Shown here one piece after another: positions 19,314 to 28,340 of a stretch of 64,000 bases of DNA (position 1 is the stretch's first letter; the number at the start of each line of letters is the position of its first letter). The notes below the pieces were generated by a model, which had not been told where the DNA came from, did not search any database, and saw only the letters and a program-made list of their open reading frames with translations. The translations under genes were made by a program, and so were the position numbers. The stretch comes from an uncultured Ruminococcus sp. (GTDB lineage Bacteria > Bacillota > Clostridia > Oscillospirales > Ruminococcaceae), in NCBI GenBank assembly GCA_947178575.1, contig CAMWYX010000004.1, forward strand, positions 1-64,000. The letters run 5' to 3'.

Positions 19314-20474
19314 ATGAAATCTGCATTTAAAGATTTATCATCAAACAAGCACAGCATTGACATAGGTCTGCTTTTTGCCGTTACATTGTGTTCTGTTCTG
19401 GGGACGCTTCTCATATACAGCATTGCAGAAAGCGGTGTAAGCGAAAATGAGGGTATAGGCGACAGCTACTGGAAAACTCAGCTTGTATCAATGACAATGG
19501 GCTTTATACTTTCGATTATAGTTTCGTATATTGACTACCGCAAACTTGTTAAGTTCTGGTTTGCTTTTGTTCCTGTTACTCTCGGAATAGTTGCTCTGAC
19601 GTTTACTTCACTCGGCTATCAGCGTGAGGGGGCAGACGACCAAGGCTGGATACGTGTTTTCGGAATCAGTCTCCAGCCGTCGGAAATAATGAAAATCGCA
19701 TTTATTCTGACGTTCAGCTTTCATCTTTCAAAAGTTGAAGAAGAAATGAACAAACCTCTCAATATGCTTCTGCTTCTGCTTCACGGAGCAGTACCTATCG
19801 GAATTGTCACACTTCAGGGCGACTACGGAACAGCCATTGTTTTCGCCGCCATATTCGGATTTATGATAGTATCGGCGGATATATCGTGGAAATATCTTCT
19901 TGCTGCTCCGTTTGTAATCGCCGGTGCAATTGCGGTTATGTGGTTCAATCTGCTTGACAAATTTCACAAGGAACGTATTCTTATTCTTTTCAATCCGGGT
20001 ACTGACCCCGAAAACATCGAATATCAGCAGGACCTCGGAATAAAAGCACTGCAATCCGGCGGTGTTTTCGGAAAGGGTCTTTTTGCCGGTCAGAACGAAT
20101 ATATTTATGTTCCGGAACTCCATAACGACTTTATTTTCGCTCATGCCGGTCAGGTTTTCGGATTTGTCGGCTCAGTCGGAATAATGATAGTTCTTGCTTA
20201 CGTATGCCTTAAAGTTTTTGCGGACAGCAGAATCACACGTGACCATCTGGGAAAATTCATATGTATGGGAGCTTCCGGTATGTTCTTTACTCACTGCCTC
20301 ATGAATATCGGAATGGTTCTTAAAGCTGCGCCTGTTATCGGTGTTCCGCTTCCGTTCATAAGTGGAGGCGGTACGGCTATGGTAAGTATGTACGTGATTG
20401 TAGGACTTGTACTCAGCACATATGCACACCGAGCCGTGAATTACAACGTTTTCTATGACGAAGATGACGACTGA
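19314..20474 (+). CDS. RodA/FtsW family peptidoglycan glycosyltransferase (SEDS)
   Basis: The 386-residue protein has about ten membrane segments and the SEDS signature PSEIMKIAFIL near residue 124, followed by QGDYGTAIVF and the extracytoplasmic HNDFIFAHAGQ loop. C-terminal GVPLPFISGGGTAM is strongly conserved. SEDS proteins polymerise glycan strands from lipid II with a class B penicillin-binding protein. Length and loops fit RodA (cell elongation) better than FtsW, but no mre or pbp gene is next to it. AAGGAAGG lies upstream of the ATG. A terminator follows at 20483. Confidence 0.9.
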   Translation: MKSAFKDLSSNKHSIDIGLLFAVTLCSVLGTLLIYSIAESGVSENEGIGDSYWKTQLVSMTMGFILSIIVSYIDYRKLVKFWFAFVPVTLGIVALTFTSLGYQREGADDQGWIRVFGISLQPSEIMKIAFILTFSFHLSKVEEEMNKPLNMLLLLLHGAVPIGIVTLQGDYGTAIVFAAIFGFMIVSADISWKYLLAAPFVIAGAIAVMWFNLLDKFHKERILILFNPGTDPENIEYQQDLGIKALQSGGVFGKGLFAGQNEYIYVPELHNDFIFAHAGQVFGFVGSVGIMIVLAYVCLKVFADSRITRDHLGKFICMGASGMFFTHCLMNIGMVLKAAPVIGVPLPFISGGGTAMVSMYVIVGLVLSTYAHRAVNYNVFYDEDDD

Positions 20475-20482
20475 CAATCAAT

Positions 20483-20515
20483 CCCCTGAGGAATACTGTT
20501 CCGCAGGGGACTTTT
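20483..20515 (+). terminator. Terminator after the RodA-family gene
   Basis: CCCCTGAGGAA pairs with TTCCGCAGGGG and is followed by ACTTTT. It lies nine bp past the stop. Confidence 0.8.
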
Positions 20516-20544
20516 AAATATATTGACTAATATTGGATTTTTTA

Positions 20545-21915
20545 TTAATCTTCCTGTTCGCCGAATGTTCTTACAGCCTTTATCATTATCGCACATTCAA
20601 GACGTTTTTTTTCGAGCTCGCACGAAATTTTATGTGCTGAACGAACATCTCCCATATACTGATAATTATTTGCATTACAGCCTCCGCTGCAATAGAATTT
20701 AGCCCAGCACTTACGGCATTCCGGCTTGGAATATACATGGCAGTTTGCGAAATCCGCTTTCATTTCCTGATTGAAAGTTCCCTCATTGATATTGCCCATT
20801 TTATACTCATCAATACCCACAAACTGGTGACACGGGAAAATATCGCCGTCCGGAGTAATCGCAACATAATCGTTTCCACAGCCACAGCCACGCAGTCTCT
20901 TGATGGCACAAGGACCTTGGTCAAGGTCAATCATGAAATGGAAGAAGTTGAATTTTCCGCCTTTTTTCTCATTGTCGAGGATTCTGCGTGCAAGAACTTC
21001 ATACTCTCTGAATACAGCCGGAAGTTCCTTTTCAGTGAGTGCATATTCATCACCTTCACCGACTACAGGCTCGATTGAAATCTGGTCGAATCCGGCTTCA
21101 TACAGTGCAAATACATCTTCCGAGAAATCAAGATTTTTGTTTGTGAATGTTCCACGGACATAGTATTCCTTATCGCCACGATTTTCCACGAGCTTTTTAT
21201 ATTTCGGGAGTATCATGTCATAACAGCCCTGACCGTTCGGCAATACACGGAAATAATCGTTCACCGATTTTCTGCCGTCAATCGAAAGAACCACGTTTGA
21301 CATCTCTCTGTTGATGAAATCTATTTTCTCATCGTCAAGCAGAAGTCCGTTTGTTGTGATTGTAAACCGGAATTTCTTTCCGTATTCTGCTTCTCTTGAA
21401 CGTGCGTACTCGACAATCTGCTTTACAACCTTAAAATTCATCAGCGGTTCTCCGCCGAAAAAGTCAAGTTCAAGATTTGGTCTGTCGCCGGAATTTTCAA
21501 GCAGAAAATCAATAGCGTGCTTTCCGGTCTCGAATGACATCAGCTTACGACCTTTACCGAAATCTCCGGTAGATGCAAAGCAGTATTTACATCTCAGCTG
21601 ACAGTCATGGGCAATATTCAGGCACATCGCCTTTACCGGAGATGCAACGGAATATCTGGCATATTTTTCATAATCATCTTCCGAAAACAGAATTTTATCA
21701 TTGTAAAGTTCAACGATTTCAGCGTAACATGATTCTATATCCTCGGCAGAATAGACCTTTGACAGCTTGTCGATTACTTTCTGCGGACATTTCTCATCAA
21801 AAGGCGGTTCTATATTGTCGAGCAGGTCGTATGTAAGCTCGTCCACAACGTGAACTCCACCGCTGTTCACATCAAGAACAATATTGAATCCGTTCAGCTT
21901 ATACTTGTGTATCAT
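20545..21915 (-). CDS. SCIFF peptide maturase (radical SAM/SPASM)
   Basis: This enzyme installs thioether cross-links in the SCIFF peptide encoded upstream. The start is the ATG at 21915, after AGAGGTG; MIHKYKLNGFNIVLDVNSGG is the family N-terminus. The radical SAM cluster is CQLRCKYCF near residue 105, the C-x3-C-x2-C form. The C-terminal SPASM cysteines include CAIKRLRGCGCGNDY, CHQF, and CRKCWAKFYCSGGCN, expected to hold auxiliary iron-sulfur clusters. The N-terminal 90 residues are a peptide-recognition (RRE-like) segment. The 456-residue length is typical. It lies 61 bp downstream of the peptide gene, with a terminator-like hairpin between. Confidence 0.95.
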   Translation of the reverse strand: MIHKYKLNGFNIVLDVNSGGVHVVDELTYDLLDNIEPPFDEKCPQKVIDKLSKVYSAEDIESCYAEIVELYNDKILFSEDDYEKYARYSVASPVKAMCLNIAHDCQLRCKYCFASTGDFGKGRKLMSFETGKHAIDFLLENSGDRPNLELDFFGGEPLMNFKVVKQIVEYARSREAEYGKKFRFTITTNGLLLDDEKIDFINREMSNVVLSIDGRKSVNDYFRVLPNGQGCYDMILPKYKKLVENRGDKEYYVRGTFTNKNLDFSEDVFALYEAGFDQISIEPVVGEGDEYALTEKELPAVFREYEVLARRILDNEKKGGKFNFFHFMIDLDQGPCAIKRLRGCGCGNDYVAITPDGDIFPCHQFVGIDEYKMGNINEGTFNQEMKADFANCHVYSKPECRKCWAKFYCSGGCNANNYQYMGDVRSAHKISCELEKKRLECAIMIKAVRTFGEQED

Positions 21916-21928
21916 ATTAATCACCTCT

Positions 21929-21959
21929 AAAAAAATTCAGGGCAGTATCCACTGCCCCA
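21929..21959 (-). terminator. Attenuator hairpin between SCIFF and its maturase
   Basis: On the minus strand GGGCAGT pairs with ACTGCCC around GGAT, then TGAATTTTTTT follows. It ends immediately before the maturase ribosome binding site. Partial termination here would give more peptide than enzyme transcript. Confidence 0.75.
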
Positions 21960-21976
21960 AAGGATTTTTGCTCTGC

Positions 21977-22114
21977 TTATCTTTCGCATTTCTGATTTGC
22001 TACAGTACATGAAGTCTTGCAGGCTGACTGGCATGAAGCCTGACATTTTCCGCAGCCGCCTTTCTGAGCAGACTCTTTAAGATTAGCCTTATTCATAGTT
22101 TTGATGTGTTTCAT
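21977..22114 (-). CDS. SCIFF six-cysteine ranthipeptide precursor
   Basis: The 45-residue precursor has six cysteines at 21, 24, 28, 32, 36 and 43, in the pattern CGKCQASCQSACKTSC plus a last Cys near the end. It begins MKHIKTMNKANLKES, a leader typical of SCIFF. The maturase next door links Cys to acceptor residues, making a sulfur-to-alpha-carbon cross-linked peptide. SCIFF is almost universal in clostridia; studies suggest cell-density-related regulation rather than a bacteriocin. TAAGGAGG lies eight bases before this ATG, which decides against a longer frame. A strong promoter is at 22203. Confidence 0.95.
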   Translation of the reverse strand: MKHIKTMNKANLKESAQKGGCGKCQASCQSACKTSCTVANQKCER

Positions 22115-22202
22115 AAAAGATTCCTCCTTAAATATGTAGTCTGTCTGATATTTCTGCAAATGCTGACACACCGGACAAACCCTGAAAAAATAGTTCGGAT
22201 TC

Positions 22203-22231
22203 ATTATATCACATTTTTCTGAATATTTCAA
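22203..22231 (-). promoter_or_regulatory. SCIFF promoter
   Basis: TTGAAA and TATAAT are 17 bp apart on the minus strand with GTGATATAAT as extended -10. The leader is about 80 bases. Confidence 0.85.
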
Positions 22232-22340
22232 TAGTTTTTCATATAATTATTAAATTTAAGCGTTTTCAACAATTTAATATGTTTAAACCTGTTAATATAT
22301 TATAACCGTTAATTAATTTCAGAATTAATATTAAAATATA

Positions 22341-24266
22341 TTATTCATCGAGTTCGATAAGTTTTTCAAAATCTTCATCTATTTTCTGTTTGAGCCGGTC
22401 TATTTCGGCACATTTCTGATTCATAAGTTCGTAATCTGTATAAACTTCCTCGTGGGAAATTTCCTCATTCAGTGAATCGATACGAATCTGGAGTTCATCA
22501 ATTTCCTTTTCAAGACGTCGCATTTCATTTTTACGGGCGGCATCTGCACTTCTCTGCTGTTTACTGCGATACGCCCTTGTCTGTTTTTCTTTTGATTCTG
22601 CGACAGCCTTCGCATTTTTTTCGGCTTCTGCGATACGTTTTTCCTCCGCCTGCTCCTCACGGAGAATATCAAGATATTTTTCAAATCCGTAATTATGCAG
22701 ACGGTATCCGCCGGATTTTAGTTCAATAAGCCTGTCGGCTGTTCTGCTGAGAAGATAGCGGTCATGTGAAACAAATATAACTGTTCCGGTATATTCTTCA
22801 AGAGCGGTCTCAATTGCTTCCTTTGAACTAAGGTCAAGATGGTTTGTAGGTTCATCGAGAATAAGAACGTTTCCGTGTTCCTGCATCATTATCGCAAAAC
22901 AGAGCTTCGCTCTTTCTCCACCGCTTATAACGCCTGTTTCCTTGAATACGTTTTCCCCGACAAACCGAACCTGAGCAAGCAGATTACGGACTTCAAGTTC
23001 CGAAAGCGACGGATAACGGCTGTGCAGTTCTTCCATTACCGTGAGATTCGGGTTAAGATTAGTGCTTTCCTGTTCAAAATAAGAGATTTTCACATTTGTA
23101 TTCCAGCGGACTTTCCCTTCATGCGGAAGAAGTCCCTGTATAATTTTAAGAAGTGTTGATTTTCCTATTCCGTTATCGCCTATGATTCCGACTTTCTCAC
23201 CTCTGCGGACTTCAAAATCTATGCTTTCGACAAGAGTCTTTTTTCCTGCTCCTGCTCCGACAGATATATCAACGTTTTTAACTTTAAGAACTTCAAGCGG
23301 AGGCTCAACGGCATATGTAAAGCTGATTCTTGCGTGCTTTTCGTCATGAAACGGCTTTTCTATGCGTTCTGTCTTTTCAAGTTGTTTACGTCTGCTCTGT
23401 GCCATTTTGGTGGTTGACGCACGTACAAGATTACGTGCGATATAATCCTCAAGTTTTGCTATCTGTTTCTGCTGTTGTTCGTATTCTTTTTCCTGACGGG
23501 CATCGTTTTCCTCACGCTGACGTATGAATGCGGAATAATTGCCCTTATAGCGTTTAAGAACTCCCCGTTCTATCTCGCATATTGATGTACACAGTCTGTC
23601 AAGAAAATATCTGTCATGGCTTACTATAAGAACAGCCCCACGGTAACTTCTGAGATAATCCTCAAGCCACATTATTGTTCTGAAATCAAGGTGATTCGTC
23701 GGCTCGTCGAGAATAAGCAGATTCGGCTCTTCAAGCAGAAGTTTTGATATACACAGACGTGTTTTTTCTCCTCCGCTGAATCCGGAAATCCTGCGGTCGT
23801 ATTCAGCACCGGAAAATCCCATTCCGTTAAGAATTGTACGGATTTTCACATCTGTGTTATATCCGTCGTTTGCTTCAATCCATGATGAAAGTCTCTGATA
23901 TTCGTCAGCCGATGAATTATCTCCGGATTCGATTTCAAGTTCTATTTCCCTGAGACGCTCAATCGCCCTATGTACAGGAGCAAAAACTTTCTGCATTTCC
24001 TCCATTACGGTGGATTCGGAATCAAGACCGCCCATCTGCTCCAGATATCCGACCGATGTTTTTGAAGCAAACGAAATAATTCCGTCCTTTTCGCTGAATC
24101 TGTCCGGCTCAAGACTTCCTGTAATAATTTTCAGAAGAGTTGATTTTCCGCACCCGTTATTTCCGACAAGACCTATTTTATCGTTCTCGTCAACAGTGAG
24201 CGATATATTACTCAGAATCTGTCTGCCGTTAAAAAATTTGTTTATATTTGTTAAACTTACAAGCAT
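22341..24266 (-). CDS. ABC-F family ATPase
   Basis: The 641-residue soluble protein carries two ABC cassettes and no membrane segment. Walker A motifs are GNNGCGKST (about residue 36) and GDNGIGKST (about 358). Signatures are FSGGEKTRL and ISGGERAKL, and Walker B segments end in LILDEPTNHLD. A charged linker with YEQQQKQIAKLEDYI joins the cassettes, and the last 100 residues are a coiled coil (KNEMRRLEKEIDELQIRI). ABC-F proteins act on the ribosome in translation or antibiotic protection. The long linker and coiled coil are like the housekeeping YdiF/Uup types; resistance cannot be judged from sequence alone. AAGGAAG precedes the ATG. Confidence 0.93.
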   Translation of the reverse strand: MLVSLTNINKFFNGRQILSNISLTVDENDKIGLVGNNGCGKSTLLKIITGSLEPDRFSEKDGIISFASKTSVGYLEQMGGLDSESTVMEEMQKVFAPVHRAIERLREIELEIESGDNSSADEYQRLSSWIEANDGYNTDVKIRTILNGMGFSGAEYDRRISGFSGGEKTRLCISKLLLEEPNLLILDEPTNHLDFRTIMWLEDYLRSYRGAVLIVSHDRYFLDRLCTSICEIERGVLKRYKGNYSAFIRQREENDARQEKEYEQQQKQIAKLEDYIARNLVRASTTKMAQSRRKQLEKTERIEKPFHDEKHARISFTYAVEPPLEVLKVKNVDISVGAGAGKKTLVESIDFEVRRGEKVGIIGDNGIGKSTLLKIIQGLLPHEGKVRWNTNVKISYFEQESTNLNPNLTVMEELHSRYPSLSELEVRNLLAQVRFVGENVFKETGVISGGERAKLCFAIMMQEHGNVLILDEPTNHLDLSSKEAIETALEEYTGTVIFVSHDRYLLSRTADRLIELKSGGYRLHNYGFEKYLDILREEQAEEKRIAEAEKNAKAVAESKEKQTRAYRSKQQRSADAARKNEMRRLEKEIDELQIRIDSLNEEISHEEVYTDYELMNQKCAEIDRLKQKIDEDFEKLIELDE

Positions 24267-24318
24267 ATTATCTTCCTTTTCAGTTCGGTTTTTTTGTATT
24301 TCAATAATTGACTATATT

Positions 24319-24347
24319 ATTATATCATACTTCAGCAATATAATCAA
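24319..24347 (-). promoter_or_regulatory. ABC-F gene promoter
   Basis: TTGATT and TATAAT are 17 bp apart on the minus strand with ATGATATAAT as extended -10. The leader is about 45 bases. Confidence 0.75.
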
Positions 24348-24418
24348 TATCAAAATTCCGGAATAATAAAATCACGTATGCGGTATTTTTGTTGATTTGG
24401 TGAAAATTTTAAAAGCTC

Positions 24419-24447
24419 TTTACATATGGAAATGTTTGTGCTATAAT
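24419..24447 (+). promoter_or_regulatory. Promoter of the VanY-like gene
   Basis: TTTACA and TATAAT are 17 bp apart with TGC before the -10. The leader is about 60 bases and ends in AAAGGAG before the ATG. Confidence 0.75.
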
Positions 24448-24512
24448 TTATGAGGACGGAAACGTCTGATATATAGAAAAAAAACACACAGGACAAAAAA
24501 GGAGATTTCACC

Positions 24513-25565
24513 ATGAACAAAGGAGAAAACAGAAGAAAAAAACGCCGTTACCGTATACGCTATGACAGAGTAATCATTTTTTTACTGCTGATTGCTGCTA
24601 TAGGAGTTGTAGGAACATCGGCATTCAAGGCAATCACCGGCGGAAACAGAAAAGAAAAAGAAGAATCATCTTCCGAAAGCGTTTCCGAACCACCGCCTGC
24701 TACCGATGATTATGTTCCGGAAGATACAACAGCTCCCCCTTCAACCGAACCGGAAACAACTGCAATAACTACCACTGCATATCCGGTAATAACGACACCG
24801 GAGGGAATGACCGATGTCGTACAGGAACACGACAATATCTATAAGGGAAATCTTATCGTTGTAAATACTCAGTATGAATATAAATTCCTGCCCGATGACA
24901 TAGAAGTGCTTGCCGTCTACGAAAATCAGAACAGCTATTATGCCACAGGCGACCTCGTAACATCTCTTGACCGTGAAACCATAACACAGCTTAACGCAAT
25001 GATGGAAGCATATGCTTTGTTCAACGGAAGCTCGACTGCCGGTATACTTATTCAGGACGGCTACCGTACTTACGAAGAACAGGAATACCGCCACAATTCC
25101 GGACAATCCAGAACATTTGAAGCCGGTCACGCCGATTATCACACCGGACGTACTTTCGATATGTTCCGTGTGGATTCATACAGTGCAACGGGATATTCTT
25201 ACTTTGAAGCCGATGAATGGTTCAGGGAAAATGCCGGAAAATATGGATTCATCGTCCGCTATCCGGAGAGCAAATACGAATATACCGGAGAAAATCCAAG
25301 GGCGTATACATACCGATATGTCGGAAAACCCCATGCGGAATATATTAACACATACAATCTTTGCCTTGAAGAGTATATTGATATATTAAAAACGCATACT
25401 ATTGAAAATCCCCTTGAAACAGCAGCAGATGGTCATATATACAGCATATACTATGTTCCTGCCGCAGAATCAGGAAATACTGACGTATTTGTGCCGGAAA
25501 ATTCAGAATATACAATATCCGGAGACAACGGCAGCGGATTTATTGTTACAGTTATGTTAAGTTGA
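24513..25565 (+). CDS. M15B/VanY-like protein with altered metal site
   Basis: The 350-residue protein has one N-terminal membrane anchor (about residues 24-42) and a Pro/Thr/Glu linker, so the domain faces outward. Residues 170-290 align with VanY/YodJ D-Ala-D-Ala carboxypeptidases (DGYRTYEEQ, WFRENAGKYGFIVRYP, RYVGKPHAEY). The active site differs: the SxHxxGxxxD block reads ADYHTGRTFD, so the first ligand position is Tyr while the Asp is kept. The EPWH block reads RAYT, replacing both the catalytic Glu and the last His ligand. It may be a non-catalytic peptidoglycan-binding relative or use shifted His residues. The downstream oligopeptide-binding gene starts 14 bp after its stop. Confidence 0.7.
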   Translation: MNKGENRRKKRRYRIRYDRVIIFLLLIAAIGVVGTSAFKAITGGNRKEKEESSSESVSEPPPATDDYVPEDTTAPPSTEPETTAITTTAYPVITTPEGMTDVVQEHDNIYKGNLIVVNTQYEYKFLPDDIEVLAVYENQNSYYATGDLVTSLDRETITQLNAMMEAYALFNGSSTAGILIQDGYRTYEEQEYRHNSGQSRTFEAGHADYHTGRTFDMFRVDSYSATGYSYFEADEWFRENAGKYGFIVRYPESKYEYTGENPRAYTYRYVGKPHAEYINTYNLCLEEYIDILKTHTIENPLETAADGHIYSIYYVPAAESGNTDVFVPENSEYTISGDNGSGFIVTVMLS

Positions 25566-25579
25566 AGCAGGTGATGCTT

Positions 25580-27220
25580 GTGAAAAAAATATCACTCCTG
25601 ACTGCCGCAGCTATATTTATCCTCACAGCCCTTACATCATGCGGAAATGACGACAAGGGCGACGGTTCAGGGCATATGTATGATGTTCCACTTGTGGGAA
25701 ATCCTAAAAGCCTTGACCCGCAGTTCGCCGATGACCCTTCGTCAAATACGGTAATACGCAATCTCTACAGCGGATTAATGGAAACAGATGCAGACGGAAA
25801 TATAATCTGCTGTAATGCGTCAGACTATAAAGTATCAGACGACGGAAAAGTATATACTTTCTACCTGCGTGAGGATAATTACTGGTTCTTTGATAAAAAC
25901 AATGATGACATAATAAGCGAGGAGGAATATTTTCCGGTTACTTCCCATGACTATGAATTTGCACTGCGAAGAGTTCTTGACCCTGCTATGAAATCGCCGT
26001 ACAGTGAGGATTTTTCGTGTATAATGGGAGCTGACGAAGTTCTTAAAGGAACTCAGCCTCTCTCATTTGCGGAAATATACGCTCCGAGCGATTACACTCT
26101 TCAGATTGTCCTCAAAGCACCGAATGAAGAATTTCTGCATCTTATGGCAACAGCAGCGGCATATCCGTGCAGTGAATGGTTTTTTGATTCGACAAAGGGA
26201 CGTTACGGACTTGATGACCGTTCAATCATGTCAAACGGTGCATTCTACGTCCGCCAATGGTTCTACGACCCGTACGGACACAATAATATTCTGTATATGA
26301 AACGCAATGACGCAAACTGGAGCGATTCTTATGATATTATGCCGTCATTTCTCAGCTTTACTATTGAAAGAGATGAGGAATCCGTGCGTGAAATTTTCAA
26401 GGACGATGAAATAGAATGTTTCACCACCCTTGACAGCAGTCTGTATAATCCGGAAAGATATAATGTTGAGAATTTTCCGGCACTTACTCTCGGACTTATT
26501 TTCAATCCCGACGATAAAATTTTTGGCAATCTGAATATACGACGTGCTATGGCACTGTCTGTTGAACGTTCAGCGACGGAAAATCTCCTCGACGGCGATA
26601 TGTATACGGCATACGGAATTATACCGCCGGCTATTAAGCTCTATGGAAGAAGCTACAGAGAACTCGTATCGGACAGAGTATTCTATTATTATAACGAAGA
26701 AGAATCCCTTAACTGCTATGAAAAAGCAAAAAAAGAACTCAAATTTGATAATATCGAAAATATAAAAATACTCGTCAATGCCGAAACAGCAGATTCCAGA
26801 AGTCTGCACATTATAACACAGCAGTGGCAGAAACTTTTCGGCTGTCTTATCGGCGTGGAAGATGTCACGGCAGATGAATTTGATTCACGCATAGAAAGCG
26901 GAGACTATTCTATAGCTCTTTATCCTCTTAAGGGTAACCTTGCAACAGGTAAGTCAATAATCCGTGAACTTGAAAGCAAATCCTTTTTTGCTCCGGCAGT
27001 TCCGGACGACGGAATGACAGCTCCGCTTGCTTCGAGTTCTTCGCCGGACGAGCTGATTGAAGCATATACCGAAATCGAAAAATATGTAGTAGGTACGTAC
27101 AGATTTGTTCCGCTGTTCTATAAAAATTTGTATCTTATATCGGACAAGGACAATGAATTTATAGAATACGACCCATTTTCGGGAGCTGTAGACTACAGGC
27201 TCGCACAGAATTATGATTGA
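25580..27220 (+). CDS. Oligopeptide-binding lipoprotein (solute-binding family 5)
   Basis: The GTG at 25580 is preferred because AGGTG lies six bases upstream and it gives the lipoprotein signal VKKISLLTAAAIF with lipobox LTSC; an ATG six bases earlier is possible. The protein is about 547 residues. The family 5 pattern is clear: NPKSLDPQFADDPSS near the N-terminus, SNGAFYVRQWFYDP in the middle, NLNIRRAMALSVER, and a late hinge with AYTEIEKYVVGTYRFVPLFY. Such proteins deliver peptides to Opp/Dpp permeases, but no permease is nearby. Linkage to the VanY-like gene suggests handling of cell-wall peptides, an inference. Confidence 0.88.
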   Translation: MKKISLLTAAAIFILTALTSCGNDDKGDGSGHMYDVPLVGNPKSLDPQFADDPSSNTVIRNLYSGLMETDADGNIICCNASDYKVSDDGKVYTFYLREDNYWFFDKNNDDIISEEEYFPVTSHDYEFALRRVLDPAMKSPYSEDFSCIMGADEVLKGTQPLSFAEIYAPSDYTLQIVLKAPNEEFLHLMATAAAYPCSEWFFDSTKGRYGLDDRSIMSNGAFYVRQWFYDPYGHNNILYMKRNDANWSDSYDIMPSFLSFTIERDEESVREIFKDDEIECFTTLDSSLYNPERYNVENFPALTLGLIFNPDDKIFGNLNIRRAMALSVERSATENLLDGDMYTAYGIIPPAIKLYGRSYRELVSDRVFYYYNEEESLNCYEKAKKELKFDNIENIKILVNAETADSRSLHIITQQWQKLFGCLIGVEDVTADEFDSRIESGDYSIALYPLKGNLATGKSIIRELESKSFFAPAVPDDGMTAPLASSSSPDELIEAYTEIEKYVVGTYRFVPLFYKNLYLISDKDNEFIEYDPFSGAVDYRLAQNYD

Positions 27221-27227
27221 TTATAAA

Positions 27228-27290
27228 ATCCCTCCGGAACGCAAATTCCGGAGGGATTATTCTGTCTGCCGGAATATCAGTGTATTCCGG
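27228..27290 (+). terminator. Two consecutive hairpins after the oligopeptide-binding gene
   Basis: CCCTCCGGAA pairs with TTCCGGAGGG (27230-27256), then ATTATTCTG follows. A second hairpin CCGGAATA/TATTCCGG precedes TTGTTATTTT. They also lie at the 3' end of the convergent membrane protein gene and may serve both strands. Confidence 0.75.
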
Positions 27291-27293
27291 TTG

Positions 27294-28319
27294 TTATTTT
27301 ATCTGTGGCGGATTTTCATATAAAATTATATCATACTCATATTCGCCGTTTTCAATTATTTTTTGCTTTTTTGTATTTATTTCAGCTGTTCCGTCATCTT
27401 CGGACACCAATTCAGCAAGAAGTATTTTATCATCATTTTCAGTAAGAATTACCCAGTCACTTGTTTCTTTAGTCGTTTCATCAACTATCTGAATTTTTTT
27501 AAATTCTTTTTGATTTTGTGCATTGCTTGAACCCTCACTGTAAATATTAAACATGACAAATCCCACAATCAATACAACCAAACCTAATATTATCGGCAAC
27601 AAAATATATAATGCTATTTTTTTATTTGACTCTAATTGCTGCTGTGTTGTCTGCGACTGTTGTTGTAATGCTACAGTATTTTTAAATGGTCTATTATCCC
27701 AAGACATAAAAAATCCAAAACCAAAAAGAAAAATCCAAAAAATACACACTATACTGATTTTCATACCTACAGTAAAGTTATTAAATACATCAAATTTACT
27801 GCATAGGAGCAAAATACCATATGCTAAAATCATTATTGAAAATAAATATATTAGTATCCATAATGTTATTTTGAGAAATTTATTAATTTTTCTTTTTTTC
27901 GGTTTATAATACTGATACAGAAAACAATTACTCAAAGCATAAGTTAAAAAATTTGGTGACATTCCTGCAATAACCAAAAGCATAATAAAAACAAAATTTA
28001 AAATGCTTGATAACGATAATCCACTCGACCATTCATCTCCTATACCGAAATACTCACGATAGCCTTTATAATAGATGTAATAACCAAATAGAGACAAAGC
28101 ACTTATAACAGCAGAAACCGGTACAAATATTTTGGAGATATTTTCTGCATTTTCTCCAAGCCTTGACAATTTTTCGGAAATATTTTCCGGTGAATCTGTT
28201 GACGAATCCGTTGTATTATCAGATGAATTTTCATTGTTCTCTGATGAATCTGACGGTGAACCTGTTGTATTATCAGGTAAATTCGTATTGTTTCCCGACG
28301 AATTACTGTTTCCGGACAT
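27294..28319 (-). CDS. Hypothetical multi-pass membrane protein with Ser/Asn/Asp-rich N-terminus
   Basis: I do not recognise the family. The 341-residue protein starts with about 45 residues of Ser, Asn, Asp and Thr (repeats such as SSDNTTDSSTDSPEN). It then has five hydrophobic segments: about residues 64-86, 104-122, 150-172, 185-203 and 235-258. A charged C-terminal domain of about 80 residues (KKIQIVDETTKETSDW) follows. AAAGGAGA precedes the ATG. It begins 21 bp after a TetR-type regulator on the same strand, so the regulator probably controls it. Codon use is more AT-rich than in neighbours. Confidence 0.65.
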   Translation of the reverse strand: MSGNSNSSGNNTNLPDNTTGSPSDSSENNENSSDNTTDSSTDSPENISEKLSRLGENAENISKIFVPVSAVISALSLFGYYIYYKGYREYFGIGDEWSSGLSLSSILNFVFIMLLVIAGMSPNFLTYALSNCFLYQYYKPKKRKINKFLKITLWILIYLFSIMILAYGILLLCSKFDVFNNFTVGMKISIVCIFWIFLFGFGFFMSWDNRPFKNTVALQQQSQTTQQQLESNKKIALYILLPIILGLVVLIVGFVMFNIYSEGSSNAQNQKEFKKIQIVDETTKETSDWVILTENDDKILLAELVSEDDGTAEINTKKQKIIENGEYEYDIILYENPPQIK

Positions 28320-28340
28320 GAAAATCTCCTTTATATTAAT

